Positions 1 through 8,300 of a DNA stretch of 58,676 nt are shown one piece after another. Numbering within the stretch: position 1 is the first letter of the stretch; the number at the start of each line of letters is the position of its first letter. Origin of the DNA: Methylobacterium aquaticum (lineage in GTDB: Bacteria > Pseudomonadota > Alphaproteobacteria > Rhizobiales > Beijerinckiaceae); contig NZ_LABX01000047.1 of the NCBI RefSeq assembly GCF_001043915.1, positions 1-58,676 of the forward strand, read 5' to 3'. The notes under the pieces are model-generated. The model was not told the origin of the DNA, ran no database searches, and saw only the letters and a program-made list of their open reading frames with translations. The position numbers and the translations under genes are program-made.

Positions 1-1005
1 ATCGGGCGCTCGGGCGCCGGCAAGTCGACGCTGATCCGCCTGGTCAACGGGCTGGAGCGGCCGAGCCGGGGCCGTGTGATCGTTGCGGGCGCGGAGATCT
101 CGCGTCTGCCGGAAGCCGCCCTGCGGGCCGAGCGCCGCGGCATCGGCATGATCTTCCAGCATTTCAACCTGCTCTCGGCCCGCACCGCCGCCGGCAACGT
201 CGCGTTGCCTCTCGAAGTGGCGGGCTACGGCAAGGCCGCGATCCGTGCCCGGGTGGCGGAACTCCTCGATCTCGTCGGGCTCGGGCCCCAGGCCGACCGC
301 TACCCGGCCGAATTGTCCGGCGGCCAGAAGCAGCGCGTCGGCATCGCGCGAGCGCTCGCCACCAACCCGAAGGTGCTGCTCTCCGACGAGGCGACCTCGG
401 CCCTCGACCCCGAGACCACCCGCTCGATCCTCGACCTTCTCGGCCGGATCAACCGCGAGCTCGGCCTGACGATCCTGCTCATCACACACGAAATGGCGGT
501 GATCCGGGCCATCGCCCACGAGGTCGCGGTGCTCGATGGCGGCCGCATCGCCGAAAGCGGCGACGTGTTCGAGGTCTTCACCCGGCCGCAGGCCGCGATT
601 ACCCGAACCTTCCTCGACGAGGAAACCGGCCGCACCCTGCCGCCGGCGCTCGCCGCCCGCCTCGGCCCTGGCCTGACGGTGGGGGAGGGCAGACAGGCGG
701 TGCTGCGCATCACCTTCCGGGGGCCGCACGCCACCGACCCGGTGCTGGCGCAGCTCACCCGCGATGCCGGCATCCCGGCCGGCATCCTGTCGGGCACCGT
801 CGACGAGATCGCCGGCCGCCCCTTCGGCACCCTGGTGGTCGGCATCGCCGCCGATCCGGCGATCGTCGAGCGGGCGAGGGCCTTCCTCGCCGCCCGCGGC
901 CTCGACGTGGAGCTGCTCGGCACCCTCGACCTCGCCGGCTGGCAGCGGACCGCCGCCCCCCGCGCCCACGATTCCTCTCGGACCGACCCGCGTCATGTCG
1001 CCTGA
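1..1005 (+). CDS. metN: MetN, ATP-binding subunit of the D/L-methionine ABC importer (5' truncated by window edge)
   Basis: The frame is open from base 1, so the true start lies upstream of the window. The first codons already give the Walker A loop GRSGAGKST. They are followed by the ABC signature LSGGQKQR, the Walker B region [12 protein letters not shown] and the switch histidine in LLITHEM. After the nucleotide-binding domain the last ~100 residues fit the NIL regulatory domain that marks MetN and binds methionine to inhibit transport. It energises methionine uptake at the cytoplasmic face of the inner membrane. The stop overlaps the metI start by 11 bases, and metQ follows, so this is the conserved metNIQ order. 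Any upstream SAM-responsive leader would be outside the window. Confidence 0.95.
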   Translation: MGRSGAGKSTLIRLVNGLERPSRGRVIVAGAEISRLPEAALRAERRGIGMIFQHFNLLSARTAAGNVALPLEVAGYGKAAIRARVAELLDLVGLGPQADRYPAELSGGQKQRVGIARALATNPKVLLSDEATSALDPETTRSILDLLGRINRELGLTILLITHEMAVIRAIAHEVAVLDGGRIAESGDVFEVFTRPQAAITRTFLDEETGRTLPPALAARLGPGLTVGEGRQAVLRITFRGPHATDPVLAQLTRDAGIPAGILSGTVDEIAGRPFGTLVVGIAADPAIVERARAFLAARGLDVELLGTLDLAGWQRTAAPRAHDSSRTDPRHVA

Positions 1006-1660
1006 ACTGACCCGTCTCCTCGTCCAGGCCACCCTCGACACGGTGCAGATGGTGGTGGTGGCGGCCTCCCTCGGCACGCTGATCGGCCTGCCGCTCGGCG
1101 TGTTCCTGGCCACCAGCGGCCGCGGCGAGCTTCTGGCCGCGCCCTGGCTCAACCGGGTGCTCGGCCTCGTCGTCAACGCCACCCGCTCGACCCCGTTCAT
1201 CATCCTGGTGGTGGCGATCATCCCGTTCACCCGGCTGATCGCCGGCACCTCGATCGGCACCAACGCCGCCACCGTGCCGCTCACCATCGCGGCGATTCCC
1301 TTCATCGCCCGGCTCGTCGAGGGCGCGGTGCGGGAGGTCGATGGCGGCCTCGTCGAGGCGGCCCGGGCCTTCGGGGCGAGCCCGCTCCAGATCGTCCTCA
1401 AGGTGCTGATCCCCGAGGCGCTGCCCGGCATCGTGCTCGGCCTCACCCTGGCGGTGGTGTCGCTGATCGGTTTCTCGGCGATGGTCGGCGCCGTCGGCGG
1501 CGGGGGCCTGGGCGATCTCGGCATCCGTTACGGCTATCAGCGCTTCATGCCCGAGATGATGCTCGCGGTCGTGGTGGTGCTGATCGTCCTGGTGCAGCTG
1601 GTCCAGACCCTCGGCGACCGGCTCGCGCGGCGCATGAACAAGCGCCTGCGCCACGGCTGA
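995..1660 (+). CDS. metI: MetI, permease subunit of the methionine ABC importer
   Basis: A 221-residue inner-membrane protein beginning [17 protein letters not shown]. The ATG at 995 lies inside the end of metN and gives the usual MetI length; the open frame extends further upstream but that part only shadows metN. About five hydrophobic segments are visible. The cytoplasmic EAA loop ([20 protein letters not shown], about residues 119-138) contacts the MetN ATPase. The C-terminal end is short and basic ([10 protein letters not shown]). It forms the methionine channel with MetN and receives substrate from MetQ. The metI-metQ gap holds a copy of the interspersed palindromic repeat, which may separate or stabilise the two parts of the transcript. 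Confidence 0.95.
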   Translation: MSPELTRLLVQATLDTVQMVVVAASLGTLIGLPLGVFLATSGRGELLAAPWLNRVLGLVVNATRSTPFIILVVAIIPFTRLIAGTSIGTNAATVPLTIAAIPFIARLVEGAVREVDGGLVEAARAFGASPLQIVLKVLIPEALPGIVLGLTLAVVSLIGFSAMVGAVGGGGLGDLGIRYGYQRFMPEMMLAVVVVLIVLVQLVQTLGDRLARRMNKRLRHG

Positions 1661-1661
1661 T

Positions 1662-1785
1662 GCCATGGGCCCAAGATGCTGACGCACCGGGCCGAAGAAC
1701 CATCTCAAATTTTCGATACTAAGCCAAAGGCTTAGCGAAAAGCGGAGAACGGACCCAAAGGTCGTTTTCAACGACCGTTGGTATG
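1662..1785 (+). repeat. Interspersed palindromic repeat, family 1, copy A
   Basis: About 124 bases between metI and metQ. It shares the blocks CCAAGATGCTGACGCA, AACCATCTCAAATTTTCGAT, a palindromic AAGCC..AGGCTTAGCG core and a terminal hairpin GGTCGTT-TTC-AACGACC followed by CGTTGGTAT with four other places in this window (near 3906, 8146, 9031 and 46434). The 5' inverted terminus is eroded in this copy (TGCCATGGGCCC instead of ATACCAACGG). No ORF is carried. Confidence 0.85.
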
Positions 1786-1825
1786 ACCCGCGTTTTCAAT
1801 CGTCTCTCCTCGGAGCGTGAATGCG

Positions 1826-2605
1826 ATGCTGCGTACCCTCACCCTGGCAATCCTCCTCGCCGCCGCCAGCCTGCCGGCACTGGCCCAGAGCCAGCGCGTG
1901 CGCGTCGGCGCCACGCCGGGGCCGCATGCCCAGATCCTCGAGGCGGTGAAGCCCATCGCCGCCCGGAAGGGGATCGACCTCCAGGTGGTCGAGTTCTCCG
2001 ACTACGTCGTGCCGAACGAGGCGCTGTCGTCCGGCGAGCTGGAGGCCAACTCGTTCCAGCACCAGCCCTATCTCGACAACCAGAAGGCCGATCGCGGCTA
2101 CCGGATCGAGAGCGTGGCCCAGACGGTGAACTTCCCAATGGGCGTCTACTCGAAGCGCCACAAGAGCTTCGACGCGGTGCCGGCCGGCGGCACGGTGGCG
2201 ATCCCGAACGACCCGACCAATGGCGGCCGCGCCCTGCTGCTGCTTCAGGACAAGGGGCTCCTGACGCTGAAGCCGAATGTCGGTTTCAAGCCGAGCGTCG
2301 CCGACATCACCGGGAACCCGAAGCGCCTGCGCATCATCGAGGTCGACGCGGCCCAGACCCCGCGCTCGCTGGACGACGTCGATGCCGCGGCGGTCAACAC
2401 CAACTACGCCACCGCCGCCGGCCTCAAGCCCGGCGACGCGATTCTGAAGGAGGAGCCGAAGGGCCCCTACGTCAACGTGATCGCGGTGCGCAGCGCCGAC
2501 AAGGACAAGCCCTGGGTCAAGACGCTCGTCGAGTCCTACCGCTCGCCGGAGGTGAAGACCTTCATCGAGAGCAAGTTCGGTGGAGCGGTGCTCACCAGCT
2601 GGTGA
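1826..2605 (+). CDS. metQ: MetQ, periplasmic methionine-binding protein (NlpA family)
   Basis: A 259-residue secreted protein: basic N-terminus, hydrophobic core LTLAILLAAASLPALA, then a likely signal peptidase I cut after ALA/Q. There is no Cys at the cut, so unlike many MetQ/NlpA proteins this one is probably soluble rather than a lipoprotein. NlpA-family features are visible: VRVGATPGPHAQIL, the Y-V-PNEAL-SGE-EANSFQH block, AIPNDPTNGGRALLLLQ and NTNYA. The ATG at 1826 is preferred because GGAG at 1812-1815 is correctly spaced; a GTG at 1817 would add three residues. It delivers methionine to MetI/MetN. Confidence 0.93.
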   Translation: MLRTLTLAILLAAASLPALAQSQRVRVGATPGPHAQILEAVKPIAARKGIDLQVVEFSDYVVPNEALSSGELEANSFQHQPYLDNQKADRGYRIESVAQTVNFPMGVYSKRHKSFDAVPAGGTVAIPNDPTNGGRALLLLQDKGLLTLKPNVGFKPSVADITGNPKRLRIIEVDAAQTPRSLDDVDAAAVNTNYATAAGLKPGDAILKEEPKGPYVNVIAVRSADKDKPWVKTLVESYRSPEVKTFIESKFGGAVLTSW

Positions 2606-2715
2606 GCCGGACGCGCAAGGTCCGGCCCCGCGCCGAGTCTTGTCCACAGGGGCGACATCGATCGCGACGACGCCATCGACTCAAACCCCAAATCAAACGC
2701 CATGAAACAAAACGC

Positions 2716-2742
2716 GGCCGTGCGCGTCTTCTGAGCACGGCC
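2716..2742 (+). terminator. Hairpin after metQ, probable transcription terminator
   Basis: A perfect 8-base stem GGCCGTGC / GCACGGCC with an 11-base loop lies 110 bases after the metQ stop. There is no strong T run directly after it, so termination is inferred from position and stem strength. Confidence 0.45.
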
Positions 2743-2774
2743 CGATTGACGGGCTGGCCTTTTCGAGGTGCCCG

Positions 2775-3032
2775 ATGAAGATCCTGACCTCTTGCCTGGT
2801 CGCGGCCGTCCTCACCGCTGCGGCCGTTCCGGCCTTCGCCCAGGGCGGCTCGCCCTACAACACCTCCGGTTCGCAGGCCGGTGGCCCGCTTGGCGGCGCG
2901 CAGCGCGAGATGGGCGCTCCCGGCGGCGCACCGGCCATGGGCGCCGCCCCGCGGGCGACCATGCAGCCGACCATGCGCAAGAAGCGCATGATGAAGCACC
3001 GCCGCATGCACCGTCACCACCACGCCCGCTGA
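2775..3032 (+). CDS. Small secreted Met/His/Arg-rich protein, function unknown
   Basis: An 85-residue protein with a clear Sec signal (MKILTSCLVAAVLTAAAVPA, cut near AFA/Q), a Gly/Ala/Pro/Met-rich middle and a short tail packed with Met, Lys, Arg and His (MMKHRRMHRHHHAR). The ATG is preceded by GAGG at 2765. The tail could bind a transition metal such as copper or nickel, or act as a polycation, but no family is recognised. It stands alone between metQ and a small divergent membrane gene. Confidence is high that it is translated, low for any role. Confidence 0.7.
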   Translation: MKILTSCLVAAVLTAAAVPAFAQGGSPYNTSGSQAGGPLGGAQREMGAPGGAPAMGAAPRATMQPTMRKKRMMKHRRMHRHHHAR

Positions 3033-3271
3033 GCCGAACCAGACGGTCCGGTCAAGTCCGTCCGCTCAAGTCCGACGGACTCGTCAGGCGCGTTCGTGCG
3101 GCGGCTCGTGCCGCCACGCACACGGGCGCACCCCTGTCCTGTCCGGCCGTCGCCAGCCCGCTCCCGACCTCAAGACGAGGGAGGGAACAGGTTGGCGTCA
3201 TCGCGCGCATCCCGGATGATGTGATCCGACGCCGGATAGCGGCCCTTCGCGGGTGGCATTCACCGCCCTCG

Positions 3272-3484
3272 TCAGAAGCCACCCATGCGCCACAGGGCAA
3301 CCGCCGCTGCCGTGAGCCCGGCGATCCAGAGGCCGGCGATCAGCGTCAAGGTGCGACGGCGGCCGGGGCTCGGCCGGTTATCGTTGGCGGCGCGACGCAG
3401 TCGGAAGAACGCAGCGTCGTAGCCGTGTGTAGCCGCCGCGATCGTAGCCGGGCGGGCGAGGGCGGTCTTGCGCAGGCTGGTCAT
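3272..3484 (-). CDS. Small single-pass membrane protein, function unknown
   Basis: A 70-residue protein on the minus strand. The N-terminal half is basic and contains RRAANDNRPSP, a motif often seen in short rhizobial hypothetical proteins. The C-terminal half holds one hydrophobic helix (LTLIAGLWIAGLTAAAVALW). A cytoplasmic N-terminus with one transmembrane anchor is the simplest topology. No catalytic motif is seen. Short length leaves some doubt that it is expressed. Confidence 0.5.
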   Translation of the reverse strand: MTSLRKTALARPATIAAATHGYDAAFFRLRRAANDNRPSPGRRRTLTLIAGLWIAGLTAAAVALWRMGGF

Positions 3485-3573
3485 GGCGATTCGTGCTCGT
3501 CGAACGACGATAGCACGCAGTCAAGCCGAACGTGAGCCGGCCGAACGACGCAAGGTGTGGGAACGGCGGGCCG

Positions 3574-3819
3574 TCAGGACGGGAAGCGGCCCGGCCGCGC
3601 GACGATCCGAGGCGCGTGCTCGTCGATCCAGTGCGGGCTGAGCACGGCGCCGTCTTCGGTCACGATCCAGGGCAGTGCCTCGGGGTCGCCGGTCTGTGCC
3701 GCCGCCGCCAGGGCGGCGCGCAGGGTGGGGTAGCGGCGCATCTCCCGAGGCCCCGGCGCGGCCAGCGTGCCATGCCACACCATCAGCTCGGCCGGACGCT
3801 CCATGGGCGGCTGCGACAT
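3574..3819 (-). CDS. Conserved hypothetical protein, 81 residues
   Basis: Minus-strand gene beginning MSQPPMERPAELMVWHG. The start at 3819 is chosen because a strong ribosome site GAGAGGAG lies just upstream; the open frame extends to 3903 but that part is low-complexity. The protein is soluble, with two aromatic patches (MVWHGTL and WIVTEDGAVLSPHWIDEHAP), and resembles the short uncharacterised proteins common in Methylobacterium. It is flanked on its 5' side by repeat copy B. No function can be assigned. Confidence 0.6.
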   Translation of the reverse strand: MSQPPMERPAELMVWHGTLAAPGPREMRRYPTLRAALAAAAQTGDPEALPWIVTEDGAVLSPHWIDEHAPRIVARPGRFPS

Positions 3820-3905
3820 CGTCGAACTCCTCTCGGTGAACCGACAGGAGGATGGGGCGGCCGGGCTTTCGCGATGCTGGCCGGACCATTGCCGATTGGT
3901 CATCT

Positions 3906-4033
3906 AACACCAACGGCCGACGATGCTGACGCATCGGACCGTTGGCCCATCTCGAATTTTCGACATCAAGCCAACGGCTTGGCGAAAATTCGAGAACGGC
4001 ACCATAGGTCGTTTTCTTTCGACCGTTGCCATA
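3906..4033 (+). repeat. Interspersed palindromic repeat, family 1, copy B
   Basis: About 128 bases with termini CACCAACGGCCG and GACCGTTGCCATA. Internal blocks GATGCTGACGCATCGG, CCATCTCGAATTTTCGACAT, AAGCCAACGGCTTGGCGAAA and the hairpin arm AGGTCGTTTTCTTTCGACCG match copies A and E. It lies between two minus-strand genes. Confidence 0.85.
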
Positions 4034-4093
4034 AGCCCGCGCGCCCGCCGGCTCTGCCTGCCGACCCTTCGACCTGAGGAGGCAGGCGCCGCG

Positions 4094-5917
4094 TCACGAT
4101 TCCGCCGGCGCCTCGCGGTGCGGACGCAGCTCCGGGGCGCCCAGCTCGGGCTCGGCCTCGGCGACGGGCTCGGCCCGGCTCTCGGCCCGGCTGGTATCCA
4201 CGAACAGGCGGGCCTCACCCTCGCTGAGCCCGAGACTGCGCAGGGCATAGAGCGCCATGCCGAAGCCGACCTCACGCTCGGCCATCAGCACCAAGCCGAC
4301 CTTCTGCTCTTCGAGGGAGCGCCGCTCGGTGTCGTTGTGGGTCCGCACCACCGTGTCGATGCCCGGATTGGCCTCGCGGGCGATCTCGATCAGGCGGCGG
4401 GCCTGGTGCGCGTCCGGGCTTGCCACCACCAGCAGGCGCGCCCGCCCGATATCCGCCGCGTCGAGGATGCCCGGTGCGCCGGCATCGCCGAACACCGTGG
4501 CGATCCCTGAGCCGCGCAGTTCCTCGACGCGGCGCCGGTCGCGCTCCACCACCACGAAGGGCAGCTCCCAGGCGGCGAGCGCCTTTCCGATGGCGCCGCC
4601 GACCCGGCCGTAGCCGATCACCACGGCGTGCCCCTCCCGGCCCTTGGCGTGGGCGGAGAGGGCGATGCCGGGCCCGCGCTGCTCGAACCGGGTGGCGAGG
4701 GCGGGCCGCGCCTCGACGAAGCGGGCGAGCCGGCCCAAGGCGCCGAACATCAGCGGGTTGAGGGTAATGGAGAGGAGCGAGCCGGCCAGGATCAGGTCGC
4801 GCCCCTCCGGCGGCAGGAGCTTGAGGCCGATGCCGAGGCTCGCCAGGATGAACGAGAACTCGCCGATCTGGGCCAGGCTCGCCGCGATGGTCAGCGCCGT
4901 CGAGAGCGGATGGCGGAAGGCCAGCACGATGGCCACCGCCGCGAGCGACTTGCCGACCAGGATGACCGCCAGGGTGGCGAGCACGGCGAGCGGCTCGCGC
5001 ACCAGGATCGTCGGGTCGAACAGCATGCCGACCGAGACGAAGAACAGAACCGCGAAGGCGTCCTGAAGTGGCAGCGAATCCGCCGCGGCCTGGTGGCTGA
5101 GATCGGATTCCGCCAGCACCATGCCGGCGAAGAAGGCGCCGAGGGCGAAGGAGACGCCGAACAGCTCCGCCGAGCCGTAGGCGATGCCGAGCGCCAGCGC
5201 CAGGACCGCCAGGGTGAACAATTCGCGCGAGCCCGTGCGGGCGGCCTGGTCGAGGAGCCAGGGCACCGCCCGGCGGCCGCCGGCCAGCATCAGCCCGGCG
5301 AAGGCCGCGACCTTGGCGAAGGTGAGCCCGAGGGTGAGCCAGATGTTGCCGTCGCCGGCGATGCCATGCGCTGCGCCTGTGCTCTCGCCGCCGAGCGGGC
5401 CGGCGAGCGCCGGCAGCAGCACGAGGGCGAGCACCATCGCCAGATCCTCGACGATGAGCCAGCCGACGGCGATGCGGCCCTTGTCGGAATCGAGGAGACT
5501 ACGCTCCTCCAGCGCCCGCAGCAGCACCACCGTCGAGGCGACCGAGAGGGCGAGGCCGAAGACGAGGCCGGCGCCGAGGCCCCAACCCCAGGCGACGCTC
5601 AAGCCCAGGCCCATCAGGGTGGCGACCGCGATCTGCACCACGGCGCCGGGCAGCGCGATGGCGCGCACCGACATCAGGTCGCCGATCGAGAAGTGCAGGC
5701 CGACCCCGAACATCAGCAGGATCACGCCGATCTCCGCCAGCTGACCGGCCAGCTCCGCATTGCCGACGAAGCCCGGCGTATGCGGCCCGACTGCGACGCC
5801 CGCCAGGAGATAGCCGACCAGGGGCGGCAGCTTCAGCCGCTGCGCGAGCATGCCGCCGACGAACGCGAAGACGAGCCCGAAGGCGATGATGGCGATCAGC
5901 TCGGAGGCGTGCGGCAC
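4094..5917 (-). CDS. ybaL: Monovalent cation:proton antiporter of the KefC/YbaL type (CPA2)
   Basis: 607 residues. The first ~385 form the CPA2 exchanger domain with about 12 hydrophobic segments; visible signatures are LPPLVGYLLAGVAVGP, GVILLMFGVGLHFS, VEDLAMVLALVLLPAL and LAQIGEFSFILASLG. From about residue 415 a TrkA-N (RCK) domain starts at HAVVIGYGRVGGAIGKAL, a Rossmann nucleotide site, and ends near residue 545. The last ~25 residues are acidic and Pro-rich (EPVAEAEPELGAPE). Members exchange K+ or Na+ for H+ in the inner membrane under control of bound nucleotide. YbaL rather than KefB/C is suggested by overall layout; no ancillary KefF/KefG is adjacent. It is monocistronic, with repeat copy B downstream. 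Confidence 0.85.
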   Translation of the reverse strand: MPHASELIAIIAFGLVFAFVGGMLAQRLKLPPLVGYLLAGVAVGPHTPGFVGNAELAGQLAEIGVILLMFGVGLHFSIGDLMSVRAIALPGAVVQIAVATLMGLGLSVAWGWGLGAGLVFGLALSVASTVVLLRALEERSLLDSDKGRIAVGWLIVEDLAMVLALVLLPALAGPLGGESTGAAHGIAGDGNIWLTLGLTFAKVAAFAGLMLAGGRRAVPWLLDQAARTGSRELFTLAVLALALGIAYGSAELFGVSFALGAFFAGMVLAESDLSHQAAADSLPLQDAFAVLFFVSVGMLFDPTILVREPLAVLATLAVILVGKSLAAVAIVLAFRHPLSTALTIAASLAQIGEFSFILASLGIGLKLLPPEGRDLILAGSLLSITLNPLMFGALGRLARFVEARPALATRFEQRGPGIALSAHAKGREGHAVVIGYGRVGGAIGKALAAWELPFVVVERDRRRVEELRGSGIATVFGDAGAPGILDAADIGRARLLVVASPDAHQARRLIEIAREANPGIDTVVRTHNDTERRSLEEQKVGLVLMAEREVGFGMALYALRSLGLSEGEARLFVDTSRAESRAEPVAEAEPELGAPELRPHREAPAES

Positions 5918-6485
5918 GGTCGGGGCAACTCCTTCGGGGTCGGCGGGCCGCAGGGGCAGCCTCTCACCGTCCGAAGTCTAGCAGCCTTTCCGGGTTCCCG
6001 CGGTGCTGCACCGCACCAAAAATCGCCGCCGCCGTCCGACATCCCGGCGGATTCGCCGTGATCGTCGCCGCGTCGCCGGTCAGCGCCCGAACGGCCTGCG
6101 GGCGGCGGCAGGCAACCGCGGCAGGCTCGTCCGCAGGCTTGCGCCGGGCCTGGCGGCGAGCACGATGACGATCGCGCCGAGGGCGGCGGAGGTCATCACG
6201 AGAAGCTCGGTCGTGAACATGCGGCGGCCCTGCGGTTGAGCGGACGCCGCGGCGCGGCAGTCGAAAACAGCGAGTTTCGCCGGACGGGCGATTGCCGCCC
6301 GGCGCCGCTGCTCTAGCTCGCCACGGGAGCGGCCGGCCATGTGACATCCCGCCGTGAGGCAGCATGTCCGCATCGGCCGCCCACGATTCCGACGCAATGG
6401 GCCGGCCTCTGGCGTCCGGCCGCGCGATGCGGCATCAGCGATGGACTTGTGCGAGAGACCGCACCGCCAGACGAGGATGTACAGT
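5918..6485. other. 568-base intergenic region between ybaL-like and the DUF2147 gene
   Basis: Between two divergent genes. It must hold both promoters and also contains a possible 46-residue minus-strand ORF (6080-6220). I see no RNA gene and no repeat copy here. Confidence 0.4.
6080..6220 (-). CDS. Possible small membrane protein (46 residues)
   Basis: Minus-strand ORF beginning MFTTELLVMTSAALGAIVIV, one predicted transmembrane helix followed by a basic tail (RTSLPRLPAAARRPFGR). The N-out helix plus positive tail is a sensible single-pass topology. The ribosome site is weak and nothing else supports expression, so this is tentative. Confidence 0.3.
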   Translation of the reverse strand: MFTTELLVMTSAALGAIVIVLAARPGASLRTSLPRLPAAARRPFGR

Positions 6486-7064
6486 ATGAAGAAGGTCCTG
6501 ACCGGGGCGCTCGTGGCCCTCGGCCTGTCGTCGGGGGCGGCGCTCGCCACTCCCAAGGACCCGAGCGGGACGTGGTTGACCGAGGACGGCCGGGCCCGGA
6601 TCCGGGTCGAGAAGTGCCCCGGCCGCGCCGATCGCATCTGCGGGTACGCCGTCTGGCTGAAGGTCCCCAACGACGACAAGGGCCAGCCGCGGGTCGATTT
6701 CAAGAACGCCGACGCCAAGAAGCGCAGCCGACCCTCGCTCGGCCACCAGCTCGTGATGGGGCTGAAGCCCAACGCGGATAACCGTTACGAAGGGCAGATC
6801 TACAACGCTGATGACGGCAAGCTCTACGACATCTCGATCTGGACCGACGAGCCGGGCGAGCTGAACGTCCGCGGCTGCCTGATGGGCGTCCTGTGCGGTT
6901 CCCAGACCTGGACCCGCGTGAACGATATCGCGCCGGGGCAGCTCACCGCCGCGACCGGCGCCCCCAACGGCCCGCGGCCGGACCCCGAATGGGCCGCGGC
7001 GCCGAAGGCGGCTCCCGCAGCGGCGGCGGCCAAGCCGGCTCCGGCCGCGGCGCCCAAGCCGTAG
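6486..7064 (+). CDS. DUF2147-family secreted protein with Ala/Lys/Pro-rich tail
   Basis: A 192-residue protein starting MKKVLTGALVALGLSSGAAL, a Sec signal cut near ALA/T. The mature part matches DUF2147: DPSGTWLTEDGRARIRVEKC, RICGYAVWLK, YEGQIYNADDGKLYDISIW and VRGCLMGVLCGSQTWTRV, with Cys residues likely to form disulfides. The function of the family is unknown. The C-terminus is low-complexity (AAPKAAPAAAAAKPAPAAAP). The stop is a TAG inside a short tandem repeat in which the same TAG recurs twice more in frame. The start was chosen at the signal peptide; the frame is open further upstream without coding character. Confidence 0.8.
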   Translation: MKKVLTGALVALGLSSGAALATPKDPSGTWLTEDGRARIRVEKCPGRADRICGYAVWLKVPNDDKGQPRVDFKNADAKKRSRPSLGHQLVMGLKPNADNRYEGQIYNADDGKLYDISIWTDEPGELNVRGCLMGVLCGSQTWTRVNDIAPGQLTAATGAPNGPRPDPEWAAAPKAAPAAAAAKPAPAAAPKP

Positions 7065-7195
7065 CCGGCCAAGCCATAGCCGGCCAAGCCGTAGCTGACC
7101 AAGCCGGAGCGTGCTCGAGCCGGAGCGCGTCCGGAACCCTGGGTCTCCTCCTCCCCGTGCCCTGCGCCGCTTCCGGCGGCGCAGGCGCCTCCTCG

Positions 7196-7227
7196 GGCAT
7201 CCACCGGTCGCGGGGGGTGCCTTTTTT
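7196..7227 (+). terminator. Rho-independent terminator downstream of the DUF2147 gene
   Basis: Stem GGCATCC / GGGTGCC (7196-7202 with 7215-7221, one G-T pair) followed by six T residues at 7222-7227. A separate GC-rich hairpin CCTGCGCCGC / GCGGCGCAGG lies just before it at 7161-7185. Confidence 0.6.
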
Positions 7228-7644
7228 CATGCGCGATCGTCGCTTGGCGCGTCGTCGTCCGGGCCATCGCCTGTCCAAGGTGCGCAACTCGCGGGCTGCC
7301 GCAGTGGCGAGCGTGCTACCGACGAAGGGATCTCCGCCTCTTCGCACAATCACAGGTATTCACTCCTTGAGAGTCTCGCCGGCCGGCTTCTCTGGGCGTT
7401 ACCGTTACGGAGTCAGAGGCTTAGCTCGTCCATCGGATATAATCAGAGATCAAAGATTGAGCAGAAATCCTTTATGCAACCGCCTGTAGGCAAAACAGAA
7501 CTATCCACTAAAGCACCGGCTGTGATTCGAACGGCTGACAGCCCTTCCTGGTGGCGGCGCTCTACTCGCGAATCAAAGATTTTCATTGACTGTTAGGAAA
7601 TTTGGCGACATGTGCAAAGATGTATTCCAAAAAAGGGGGCTTTC
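7228..7644. other. 417-base intergenic region upstream of the MucR-like gene
   Basis: The second half (from about 7430) is clearly less GC-rich than the surroundings and should contain the mucR promoter; no unambiguous -35/-10 pair was picked. A minus-strand stretch near 7515-7570 resembles a tRNA T-arm plus D-arm fragment (CGTTCGAATC, GTAGAGC) but lacks proper acceptor and anticodon stems, so no tRNA is called. Confidence 0.4.
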
Positions 7645-8145
7645 ATGGGTGATGACGATCAGGCGCCGCTCTCGCCGCTGATCAATCTCTCGGCCGACAT
7701 CGTATCGGCTTACGTCTCGAAGAACTCCGTGCCGGTCGGCGATCTGGCGAACCTGATTGCCGCCGTCCATGCCGCCCTCGAGCGCGTCGCTGCGCCGCCG
7801 GCGCCCGAGCCCGAGAAGCTCACGCCCCCGGTGCCGATCCGCAAGACCGTGACGCCGGACTACATCGTGAGCCTGGAGGACGGTAAGCCCTACAAGTCGC
7901 TCAAGCGGCACCTGACCACCCGCGGCCTCACGCCCGATCAGTACCGTCAGAAGTGGGGCCTGCCGCCGGACTACCCGATGGTCGCCGCCACCTATGCCGC
8001 CCAACGCTCCGAACTCGCCAAGAGCCTCGGCCTCGGCCAGATCCGGCGCGACCGCGCGGCTGCGGCCCGCCTCGCGGCGGAGGCCAGCCAGGCAGGCGGC
8101 GAGCAGGCTCCGGCCCGCCGGGGCCGCCCGCGCAAGAGCGAGTAA
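7645..8145 (+). CDS. MucR/Ros-family transcriptional regulator with degenerate zinc site
   Basis: A 166-residue protein. The N-terminal ~45 residues (LINLSADIVSAYVSKNSVPV) form the MucR oligomerisation region. Residues 70-130 match the Ros/MucR DNA-binding domain: TPDYIVSLEDGKPYKSLKRH, then LTPDQYRQKWGLPPDYPMV. At the positions of the Cys2-His2 zinc ligands it carries Ser76, Asp79, His89 and Arg93, so zinc is probably not bound. The tail is basic (RRGRPRKSE). MucR proteins are H-NS-like silencers that bind AT-rich promoters and control surface polysaccharide, motility and the cell cycle. ATG 7645 is preceded by AAGGGGG. Repeat copy C starts at the stop codon. Confidence 0.85.
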   Translation: MGDDDQAPLSPLINLSADIVSAYVSKNSVPVGDLANLIAAVHAALERVAAPPAPEPEKLTPPVPIRKTVTPDYIVSLEDGKPYKSLKRHLTTRGLTPDQYRQKWGLPPDYPMVAATYAAQRSELAKSLGLGQIRRDRAAAARLAAEASQAGGEQAPARRGRPRKSE

Positions 8146-8300
8146 TACCAACGGCCGTTGAGAACGACCTTTGGTGCTGGCCTCGAATTTTCGCCAAGCC
8201 TTTGGCTTGACTTCGAAAGTTCGAGATGGGCCAGCGGCCCCGCCGATCTCGGGCGTGCCCGAGATCGAATGCGGTGCATCAGCATCCTGGGCCGTTGATG
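8146..8300 (-). repeat. Interspersed palindromic repeat, family 1, copy C (inverted orientation)
   Basis: Begins ATACCAACGGCCGTTGAGAA immediately after the mucR stop and runs to CCTGGGCCGTTG. It is the reverse complement of the layout of copies A, B and E: the CGACCTTTGG arm comes first, then AATTTTCGCCAAGCCTTTGG and the CATCAGCATC block. It is longer than A because of an extra palindrome, GATCTCGGGC / GCCCGAGATC, shared with copy D. Confidence 0.85.

Noticed and set aside
4628..6061. Long plus-strand frame opposite the antiporter gene
   Set aside because: Gln/Glu/His/Arg-rich translation typical of the antisense of a hydrophobic GC-rich gene; no ribosome site.
7500..7570. A minus-strand tRNA-like stretch with TTCGAATC and GTAGAGC
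   Set aside because: D-arm and T-arm words occur in the right order, but no 7-base acceptor stem and no anticodon stem-loop can be drawn. Chance or an old tRNA relic.
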